The notes under the pieces are model-generated. The model did not search any database and had not been told where the DNA came from. It worked only from the letters and a program-made list of their open reading frames with translations. DNA of 64,000 bases, taken from NCBI RefSeq assembly GCF_050015995.1, contig NZ_JBNHEP010000248.1, positions 1 through 64,000 on the forward strand, in the 5' to 3' direction. Made by a program: the position numbers and the translations under genes. Numbering within the stretch: the stretch's first letter is position 1; each line of letters begins with the position of its first letter. This DNA comes from Trichodesmium sp050015995. Its GTDB lineage: Bacteria > Cyanobacteriota > Cyanobacteriia > Cyanobacteriales > Microcoleaceae. Shown piece after piece: positions 47,330-55,700 of this stretch.

Positions 47330-47639
47330 GAATGGGAATAAAGATGAAATTAGTTTTGTGTAGGTTGGGTTAAGCGCCAGCGCAACCCAACACTAAACCT
47401 AACAAAAACCGATCGCAATGACATAATTACGTTATTTTGCGTAAGTCCTACATTATTTTAAATACACTACATAGCAGTATACCAAATCTTTGTCTAACTA
47501 CTGGTGATGAAATTAGATATAATACTTGAGGTTGGCAATGAGAGTGTAACCTAACAATAGAGTTGTTGGGTTTATCCTGCGGATAAGCTCCGCTAACGCG
47601 GACTCAACCCAACCTACATAATTAACTGAAATAATTATC
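47330..47639. other. intergenic leader of the cyclodehydratase gene
   Basis: Two versions of a GTAGGTTGGGTT...AACCCAAC hairpin (about 47350-47392 and 47560-47615). The second one carries ATCCTGCGGATAAGCTCCGC in the loop. No ORF. The transcript of the YcaO gene probably begins here. Confidence 0.5.
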
Positions 47640-49949
47640 ATGTCAAACCCACAAATCAAACCCCACTATCGCATCGAAATTATCGAACCCAAGCACGTTT
47701 ACCTCCTTGGAGAAAATTCCACTGAGGCGCTCACCGGAGAATTCTATTGTCAGCTCGTTCCCCTATTGGATGGTAAACATACTTTTGAGGAAATCTGTCA
47801 AACTTTAGCAGAAATAGTAGATCCAGAAGATGTAGAATACGTTCTCGATCGCCTCAGAAGTAAAGGTTATTTAACAGAAGCAACTCCCCAACTATCCCCA
47901 CCTGCTGCTGCATTTTGGTCTTTACTCAACGTCGAACCTCAACTCGCTGCCGACTTTCTCGAAAAAATTACCGTTTATGTCGCCTCAGTGGGAGAAACAA
48001 CCACAGATTTATTAATCGAAAGTTTGACAGCAGTGGGTATCAAAACTAAATATTGGGAAGACTACCCACCCACATCAGACCGCAACGCCTTATTAGTTGT
48101 TCTCACTGATGACTACCTCCAACCACAACTGGCAGAAATCAATAAAACTGCTATTGCAGCTAATCAACCTTGGTTATTGGCAAAACCAGTAGGTAGTTTA
48201 CTGTGGTTAGGTCCGATATTTGAATCAGAAGAGACAGGATGTTGGGAATGTTTGAGTCAACGTTTGCGCGGACATCGGGAAGTAGAAGCTACAGTTTTGC
48301 GACAAAAACAAAAGTCTGTTGCCTCTACTACCAGCAAAAGAGAAATTTCTGGGTGTTTGCCTCCTCCTTCTGTTTTCCTCCCTTCAACTTTGGCAACTGC
48401 TATTAATCTCATCACCACGGAAGTTGCGAAATGGATAGTACAACAAAGCGGGGTAGAAATGCCCTACTTTACGACTCTTGCTGGCAAAGTAATTACTTTC
48501 AACCAAACGAACCTCTCCACAGAAACTCACTTTTTGAGTAAACGCCCTCAATGTCAAGCTTGTGGAAATCCCAAGTTACTCCAAGAAATGTCATTTTCTC
48601 CTCTGAGTCTCACCAGTCGCAAAAAGCATTTTACCACAGATGGCGGTCATCGCGCTTTCACTCCAGACCAAACAACCAAACGCTACGAAAAATTAATCAG
48701 TCCAATTACTGGAGTTGTGAGTGCATTGGTGCGAGTTTCCGACCCCGAAAATTCTTTAATTCATACTTATAGTGCTATTCATAGTTTTGGTGCAGCTAAA
48801 AGTCTCGGTGCTTTGCGTCGTTCCCTGCGTCATAAAAGTGGAGGTAAAGGCAAGAGCGATCGCCAATCTAAAGCCAGTGGTTTTTGTGAAGCGATCGAAC
48901 GTTATTCGGGAATATTCCAGGGAGACGAACCTCGGAAAAAGTCAACCTTAGCTGAGTTGGGAGACCAAGGTATTCATCTAGAAAATTGTCTGCTTTTTAG
49001 TCCGACTCAGTATGCTAACCGGGAGGAATTGAATGCTAACTGTAAAGTTGCTCACGATTGGATTCCGCAACCTTTTGATGCCAGTCAAGAAATTGAATGG
49101 ACTCCAGTGTGGTCATTGACGGAGCAGACTCACAAATATTTACCTACTGCTTGGTGTTATTATGCTTATAAATTGCCCAAAAAGCATAATTTTTGTGTAG
49201 CTGATTCCAATGGCAACGCTGCGGGCAATACCATAGAAGAAGCAATTTTGCAAGGATTTATGGAATTAGTGGAGCGCGACAGTGTAGCAATTTGGTGGTA
49301 CAACCGTTTGCAGCGTCCGGGGGTAGATTTAGCAAGTTTTGACGACCCCTATTTATTGGAAGTGCAAGAGTTTTATCGACAAAATCAGCGGGAGTTATGG
49401 GTATTAGATTTAACCACAGATTTAGGGATACCTGCTTTTACTGCGGTGTCGCGTCGAGTTGGTGAAGAATATGAGAGAGTTATTACTGGTTTTGGAGCGC
49501 ATTTTGACCCAAAAATTGCTATTTTGCGAGCGGTAACGGAAGTCAATCAAATAGGGTTGGGAATGGATGGGCAAGATATTAGTCAGATGGAAGAGGGGAT
49601 GCAGAAATGGATGACAACAGCAACTTTAGCAAGTCATCCTTATTTAGCTCCCCATCCAGAAATACCTGCTAAAGTTTATGAAGATTATCCGCAACTTTGG
49701 AGCGATGACATTTATGATGATGTTTTGACTTGTGTGAAAATTGCTCAGGCAGCAGGAATGGAAACTTTGGTATTAGATCAGACTCGCCCGGATATTGAGT
49801 TAAAAGTAGTTAAGGTTATTGTGCCTGGGTTGCGTCATTTTTGGTCGCGCTTTGGCAAAGGGAGGTTGTATGATGTTCCGGTGAAAATGGGTTTGTTGTC
49901 TGAAGCGTTGCGGGAAGAGGAGATGAATTCAATGCCGATGGTGTTTTAA
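47640..49949 (+). CDS. patD: cyanobactin-type heterocyclase, RRE-E1-YcaO fusion (PatD/TruD/LynD-like)
   Basis: At 769 residues it is close to the usual length for PatD/LynD. Residues about 8-80 form the PqqD-like peptide-recognition (RRE) winged helix (IEPKHVYLLGENSTEALTGE). Residues about 105-320 are an E1-like domain with zinc cysteines CWEC (about 201) and CQAC (about 305). Residues about 345-769 are the YcaO ATP-dependent cyclodehydratase (SGKGKSDRQSKASGFCEAIE with Glu near 417/420; GNTIEEAILQGFMELVERDS near 543). The tail ends MNSMPMVF. It turns Cys/Ser/Thr of a precursor into azolines; the likely substrate is the peptide at 45251, whose helical LSEENL motif fits this enzyme class. No protease or macrocyclase genes are adjacent. 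Confidence 0.93.
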   Translation: MSNPQIKPHYRIEIIEPKHVYLLGENSTEALTGEFYCQLVPLLDGKHTFEEICQTLAEIVDPEDVEYVLDRLRSKGYLTEATPQLSPPAAAFWSLLNVEPQLAADFLEKITVYVASVGETTTDLLIESLTAVGIKTKYWEDYPPTSDRNALLVVLTDDYLQPQLAEINKTAIAANQPWLLAKPVGSLLWLGPIFESEETGCWECLSQRLRGHREVEATVLRQKQKSVASTTSKREISGCLPPPSVFLPSTLATAINLITTEVAKWIVQQSGVEMPYFTTLAGKVITFNQTNLSTETHFLSKRPQCQACGNPKLLQEMSFSPLSLTSRKKHFTTDGGHRAFTPDQTTKRYEKLISPITGVVSALVRVSDPENSLIHTYSAIHSFGAAKSLGALRRSLRHKSGGKGKSDRQSKASGFCEAIERYSGIFQGDEPRKKSTLAELGDQGIHLENCLLFSPTQYANREELNANCKVAHDWIPQPFDASQEIEWTPVWSLTEQTHKYLPTAWCYYAYKLPKKHNFCVADSNGNAAGNTIEEAILQGFMELVERDSVAIWWYNRLQRPGVDLASFDDPYLLEVQEFYRQNQRELWVLDLTTDLGIPAFTAVSRRVGEEYERVITGFGAHFDPKIAILRAVTEVNQIGLGMDGQDISQMEEGMQKWMTTATLASHPYLAPHPEIPAKVYEDYPQLWSDDIYDDVLTCVKIAQAAGMETLVLDQTRPDIELKVVKVIVPGLRHFWSRFGKGRLYDVPVKMGLLSEALREEEMNSMPMVF

Positions 49950-50047
49950 GGAGGCAGGAGGCAGGAGGCAGAAGGGAACGAAAGGTTCAAAGGCAGGGTT
50001 TTTTGATCGCTTTCTCTATTCATTCTGTTTGTAATGTTTTGAGTCTT

Positions 50048-50176
50048 ATATCATGTCCGGTTGAATACTTACACTTTGGAGAAAGTAAGGCACTTATGCT
50101 GAGGGCAGAAGGCAGAAGGGAAGAAAAGATTAAAAGGAATAAAGTTTTTTTATCACTGATTACCCGGACATGATAT
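50048..50176. repeat. family-A TIR element, copy 5
   Basis: ATATCATGTCCGGTTGAATA to ATTACCCGGACATGATAT, with an AGGGCAGAAGGCAGAAGG-type interior that resembles copy 2. It lies between the cyclodehydratase and tnpB, with its right arm 11 bases from the tnpB right end. Confidence 0.85.
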
Positions 50177-50186
50177 TATAGCAATT

Positions 50187-50229
50187 TTGACATACTCCCG
50201 ACGCTCCCCTACGGGAGAGCGCGGGATTC
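50187..50229 (-). repeat. right end hairpin of the TnpB element (omega-RNA 3' region)
   Basis: On the minus strand: GAATCCCGCGCTCTCCCG, loop, GGGAGCGTCGGGAGTATGTC, AA. It overlaps the tnpB stop codon, as in known IS200/IS605 elements whose guide RNA is made from the 3' end of tnpB. It matches the relic at 6367-6410. Confidence 0.7.
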
Positions 50230-51519
50230 TTCAGCCAGAGCAGCTCTGAGTGCAGTTTTAACAGAAGTGATGTCCTCCTCCTGTGTTGATAGCAATCCTA
50301 TTTTTTGTATTAGGAGTGCTGAGTTATAGTCTCTGTCTAGTTCCTGTCCACATTTAGGACACGAATGCCAGCGATCTGATAAACTTTTAGAGACTTTATT
50401 CAGACATTCCCAACAATGTTGAGATGTACCTTTGGGGTCTACTTTGATAATTCTTTTGCCAAGTTTCCAGGCTACATACTCCAAAACCTGAACAAACTGA
50501 CCAAAAGCTGCATCTTGCAAAGACTTATTTAGTCCTGACTTAGCTGATTGACCATTGGGTAAGAATTGACCATTGTCGCCTAACTTTGCTTTGCAACGTC
50601 GGACTAAAGAAGCTATTTGTAGGTCTTCTAAAAATATCACCTGACAATCACTGAACAAATGATAAGCTAGTTTAAATTGCCAGTCCAATCGCTGTGGGGC
50701 TATTAGTTGATGCAGTTTAGCTATTTTACTCTTGAGAATTTTCCAAGGTATGATGTGCTCTGGTTTCTTAGCTAATCTCATCTGTAGTTTAGACAAACGA
50801 TGTTCAGAAAGCCTGAAAAATTTAGGTACTTCTATAAATTCACCATCAGATGTAACAGCATAATGCAACAATCCTAAATCAATACCTTTCGAGTTGTTTT
50901 CAGTGGGTTGAATTTCTGCAACCTCATAAGGTACAGTTTGATCTTCTATCGTGAAGCTGATATAGCATCCATCCGCTTCTCGAATTACCGTACCTGTCTT
51001 AACCTTGAAACCTAATGGTATTGGACGATTGTAAACAAAAGGTACTAAACCAATTTTGGGTAGATTAACACAATAACGGCCGTTAGCATTTTTAACAATA
51101 TGGGTGTTTGATAGCTGAGGATAGCTAAACGAATTATAGTAATGCTTTCCCTTGAATTTTGGTCTACCGCTGGTTTTACCGTTTTTATCTGGCAAGGTAT
51201 AGTTATCCATAGTAGTTTGTACACGCTGGACAACATCCTGCAATACCTGGGAGTGCATAGACTTATACTCACCGAATAGTTTTTTAGTTTGTGCTAAATC
51301 TGCTAGTTGAACAGTTTCCCAACATACATAACCATTGGCTATATTCGGATGTTTATCCCCTTTCTTGGTTATCGGATTACCATTGCTGTCCTTTTTTCTA
51401 CCATCCCGTATTTGTGTTCTAAATTCAGGGATATTCTGATAAATTCGTTCTACTGGTACTACTGAAACATTAAGTGGACAAGCATTTACTGGGGTGCGCG
51501 TGGCTTCAAACCAATTCAA
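50209..51519 (-). CDS. tnpB: TnpB RNA-guided endonuclease (IS200/IS605 type), N-terminus shortened
   Basis: 436 residues. The RuvC-like active site is complete: Asp in GIDLGLLHYA (about 215), Glu in IFLEDLQIASL (about 297) and Asp in LDRDYNSA (about 394). A zinc finger CWEC...CPKC sits between the last two. Relatives begin about 50 residues earlier. Here the in-frame upstream codons (YRLAER) are followed by a stop, so the first segment of the wedge domain is gone and activity is doubtful. Start codon TTG, assigned only because no better one exists. It is divergent from the frameshifted tnpA (51958), the classic IS605 arrangement. An omega-RNA would extend from the tnpB 3' end to about 50187. 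Confidence 0.85.
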   Translation of the reverse strand: MNWFEATRTPVNACPLNVSVVPVERIYQNIPEFRTQIRDGRKKDSNGNPITKKGDKHPNIANGYVCWETVQLADLAQTKKLFGEYKSMHSQVLQDVVQRVQTTMDNYTLPDKNGKTSGRPKFKGKHYYNSFSYPQLSNTHIVKNANGRYCVNLPKIGLVPFVYNRPIPLGFKVKTGTVIREADGCYISFTIEDQTVPYEVAEIQPTENNSKGIDLGLLHYAVTSDGEFIEVPKFFRLSEHRLSKLQMRLAKKPEHIIPWKILKSKIAKLHQLIAPQRLDWQFKLAYHLFSDCQVIFLEDLQIASLVRRCKAKLGDNGQFLPNGQSAKSGLNKSLQDAAFGQFVQVLEYVAWKLGKRIIKVDPKGTSQHCWECLNKVSKSLSDRWHSCPKCGQELDRDYNSALLIQKIGLLSTQEEDITSVKTALRAALAEESRALP

Positions 51520-51957
51520 CCGTTCAGCTAAACGGTAATTAGGGCTTGCTGATTAAATATCAAAGCACTGACAGATATTGCTTTGAGCCTTTTTTGGTCG
51601 AAAAAAGTGCGCCTGTTTCGGTCCAAAAAGCTCATGCATGCTAGTATTTTGGGATGATTATGGCAGAAAAATCAAGGGACAATTTTTACGACTACCTCCT
51701 CTATAATCTCCATTTCTCCAGTCTCGTGTCTCCAGTCTCGTGTCTCCTACCCCTACCAAAAGACTTTCCATAAGCAAACCCTAATTATATTGCTTCCTAG
51801 CCATTTCTAGCCAATTAGAAATAATAGCCGTTTGACTCTTATGGGGTTTTAGCTTGTACTTGTATTTCAATAGCATAGAGCATCTATCTCCTGCGCCATA
51901 CATCTATATATTATAATGACCGTATATATAATTGTCAACAGCTATAATCAAATAATT
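51520..51957. other. spacer between divergent tnpB and tnpA
   Basis: No gene. Contains two or three GTCTCGTGTCTCC-type repeats near 51718-51750 and the truncated upstream end of tnpB. TTAGGGCTTGC (reverse of GCAAACCCTAATTA near 51774) suggests an inserted inverted repeat at about 51537-51785 that may have removed the tnpB N-terminus. Confidence 0.45.
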
Positions 51958-52372
51958 ATGAAAAAAGATTTTGTATCTAGTGGTAGAGCTGTATCTGACA
52001 TGAAAGCTCACTTAGTTTTAGTCACGAAATATAGAAAAAAAGTAATCGATCACGAGATGCTCAAACGATTAGGAGAAATAATAGACAATCTATGCACGAT
52101 CGGGGGACTGCAAACTCATAGAGTTTAATGGTGAACCCGATCATGTACACTTGCTATTCCAATACTACCCACAGCTTGAGTTGCCTAAATTTGTTACTAA
52201 TCTAAAATCTGTAAGTAGTAGAAGACTTAGAGCTGAGTTTCCTTCCCAAATCAATCAAACTTACTTCAAAGCTGTATTTTGGAGTGAATCTTATTTTATT
52301 GCTAGCTGTGGTGGTGTCAGTATTTCAGTGCTAAAGAAGTACATAGAAAATCAGGACAAACCAGACACATAA
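51958..52372 (+). pseudogene. tnpA: IS200-type TnpA (Y1 HUH transposase), frameshifted
   Basis: Frame 1 reads MKKDFVSSGRAVSDMKAHLV, TKYRKKVIDHEMLKRLGEII and DNLCTIGG. Frame 2 continues EFNGEPDHVHLLFQYYPQLE, VSSRRLRAEFPSQ, FWSESYFIASCGGVSISVLK and KYIENQ. The frame changes near 52095-52118, where a GGGGGA run suggests one extra base. The HUH motif is HVH in PDHVHLL, and the catalytic Tyr is in LKKYIENQ. Both are present but in the shifted frame, so the copy is inactive unless frameshifting occurs. Confidence 0.8.
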
Positions 52373-52711
52373 CGCCCGGCTTTCCCATAGGACGCTCCCC
52401 TAATAGCTGCCGCTAGGCTCCGCCTTTCATGTCGGCGACAGCCGAAACGGGAGAGCGCGGGACTTCCCGCCGGGGGAGTTAAAAAAGAATGTTACGAATA
52501 GTAAGGGCAATAAAAATATTTTTAGAAGATGTTCATTTGACAAAAAAGATAATTTCCGATCTAAAACATGGTATTAAAAGCATTCCCATACGACTCCTGA
52601 CTCCTGATATCATGTCCGGTAGCATCGTTTGTGTATAAAATTAAGTCACAAGAGGTAGAAGGGAAGAGGCTTCAGAGCTACTTTACTTTTTGTTACATAC
52701 TTAATTTTTAA
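52373..52711. other. element end with nested insertion, and half family-A arm
   Basis: GACGCTCCCCTA (52391-52402) and ACGGGAGAGCGCGGGA (52447-52462) are the same two hairpin halves found at the tnpB end (50197-50224). Here they are separated by a 44-base GC-rich insert (GGCTCCGCCTTTCATGTCGG, then CGACAGCC). Near 52607 a lone family-A arm (ATATCATGTCCGGTAGC) has no partner. No gene. Confidence 0.6.
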
Positions 52712-55700
52712 TTAAAAAGGAATTTCAATGACAAATTCTACCCCTTCCCCTAATGCAGAATTACAACTTAGTTTGCCCCTGTGTTTTTCCACAATAATTG
52801 AATAGCTAATTGACAAACCTAAACCTGTACCAGAACCCACAGGTTTAGTAGTAAAAAATGGGTCAAATACCTTTTGTTGATTTTCGAGACTAATACTAGG
52901 ACCATTGTTAGCAATTTTGATCTTTACAGTCCGGTTTTGAGTGATTTCCGTAGTAATAGTAATAGTAGGTTGTTGATTTGATTCACTATTATTTTTCCTC
53001 ATCTCTTCCAAAGCATCAATAGCATTACTCAAAATATTCATAAATACTTGATTTAGCTGGGAAGCGTAACAGTTAACCAATGGTATATCCCCATAATTTT
53101 TGACTACTTTAATTTCAGATTTTTCCCCCAGATGGTTGAGTTTATTTTGTAAAATAAGTAAAGTGCTATCAATACCATCATGAATATTTACAGCTTTCAT
53201 ATCTGATTCATCTAATCTAGAAAAATTCCGTAGAGATAGGACAATTTTTTGAATTCTTTCAGCTCCTACTTTGATAGAATTTAGTGATTTTTCCAAATCT
53301 TCAGTTAAAAAATCTAACTCGATTTCTTCTATAAATTGTTCTATTTTAGCTGTAGGATGAGGATATTCCTGTTGATAAAGATTGATTAAATCAAGTAAAT
53401 CTTGGCTATATTGACTGACATAATTGATATTGCCATAGATGAAACTTGTGGGATTATTAATTTCGTGAGCAATTCCGGCTACCATCTGCCCTAAACTAGA
53501 CATTTTTTCTGTTTGAATTAATTGAGCTTGAGTCCTTTGTAATTTTTTGATAGTTTCAGATAAACGTATATTTTTTTCGTTTAATTCTTCCGTGCGTTTT
53601 TTAACTTTATCCTCTAAGGTATGACTATATTCTTCTAGTTGATTTTTAGCGACAGATAAGTTTTCATAAAGCTGGGCATTTTCTAGGGAGAAAGCTGCTT
53701 GAGTAACCAGAACTTTTAAGACTGCTAGGCGCTCCCTAGTAAAAGCTCCTAGAGTGAGATTATTTTCTAGGTATAATATACCAATAAATTGACCCCTATT
53801 CATAATGGGAATACATAAAATACTCTTGGGTTGATAGTTTTGAATGTAAGAGTCGGCAGCAAACTTAGTTTCATTAGTAGCATCATCAAGTACAATAGTT
53901 TGTTGAGTACGCGCCACATAATAAATCAGGGAAGTAGGAAGCTCCGAGGTGGAGTCAATAGGGAGACACTCTCTTGCTGTTAGTTGTAATTCTTGCTCTT
54001 GGTTACTATCACGAATAGCTCTAGCTTCTATGACTAAATTTTCTCCGTTACTTAGGATTAAATAACCTTTTTGAGCAGCAGCATTTTCCAGAGTGACTCG
54101 CATCAAAACTAAGAGTAAATTCTCTAGTTGAATTTCTCCTGAAATAGCTTGAGTTGCTTTAATTAAACTGCTGAAGTCAAGCGCGACAGAACTGTCACTA
54201 GTTGTATATGTTAGAGTTTCAGTAGTTAAGCTACGAGTCAATAATGGTTCTTGTTTTTGTATAGGTTTAAGTAGCTCGCCGTAGCATTTTTCTAGGTGTT
54301 TGAGTTTAGCAGATGCTCCCCACTGAGCATAAGCATAGTAAGCTTTAATCAGATATGCTTGGGCAATTGTTTCTTTATTCCACTCTAGATAAAATTTAGC
54401 TGCGAGTTCGTTAGCAAGGGCAACTTCTTGAATATATTCGTTTTCTGTAGCTCCGGCGATCGCTTGTTCATATAGTTCTATTGCTTCTAGATAGTTATTA
54501 AGCACTCGATGTTTTTCTGCTTCTACGAGATGAAATTTATGTAAATAATTCATAGGAGCATGATGCGCCCAGATTTTCATCTGTTCCTGGTTAGAGTTGA
54601 TTTCTTCTAACCACTGTTGTTGTTCTTCCTCAGACGCTTCATTGTAGAGAGCAAGTCGGAGCAAGCAACCATAAAAATATAACAGTACCTGACTATAGTG
54701 AGAAGCAACTAAATTGATATGTGGTTGTGTTGCTAGAGAAATTTTTAGAGACTCCTGATAATTACCAAACAGATAATATAGATAAAGTTTGTATAAATTT
54801 TGATATACCAGTATTTGATCTTGGGGTTGTGTTTCTGTATTATTAAAAGTTTCTCCAACTAATACACCAGGATTTTCAGAGCGAATTAAATTTAGAACAG
54901 TTTGTTGATTCATTTGTAACCGTCTAAGGCTACTTTCTTGTTTGATTTGAATAACAGTATCAATAGCATTATCAAGTTTCTGAGCAAGTTGTGTTAATTC
55001 CTCCCCACTATCAAAGGCATGATAATAGTAAAACAAGAGATTATAACTAGCAAATTCTAGATCTCCCCTAGATAAAGCAAGGGTATAATATTTGAGGAAT
55101 GAAGGTAAACTATTTCGCAAATGTTCCTGCCAATGATGAAGGTGCATATATGCTACTGAAGCTCCGTTCAGAGCATTTCCACCATAAGTCTCAAATACGC
55201 TAGATGTTACCTGAGATAATTGATAAGCTGCTGCAATTTCTCCCTGCATCCATAACATTATTCCGTAACAAGTATATCCATAAGCAGAAGCAGATGTATT
55301 TCCCCACTGGACAGACAAAGTGACAAGGGCAAAAACTATACTAGGCCATAACGGGGAACCCAGAAAAAAAGCTGGTGGCCCTATTAATTCTAGAATTTGC
55401 ATTATGTTTAGCTTTTCGGTATCGATCATCTCTGGAAGTTTTTTGAGGTCTTCAGTGGAGCGATCGCCCAAAAATGACTGAAGTTCTTTAATACCAGAAA
55501 ACAATTCTGCTTCTGTTTCTCTGGGGGATAATTCTAATCCTAAATCCTTAATAATTTTTGTGGCAATATCGAGACCTTCTAGAAATTTGTATTGAGCAAA
55601 TTCAGTGCGAATTTTAACTATGTATACGGGAACTTTGTCTAATAAATTCTTTACTTGTTGGTGTACAACTTCAGCTAATTGTTCTATCTGCTCATACTCA

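Noticed and set aside
52151..52372. Independent 73-residue gene after the tnpA start fragment
   Set aside because: The sequence PDHVHLLFQYYPQLE continues the TnpA family alignment directly, so it is the second part of a frameshifted gene.
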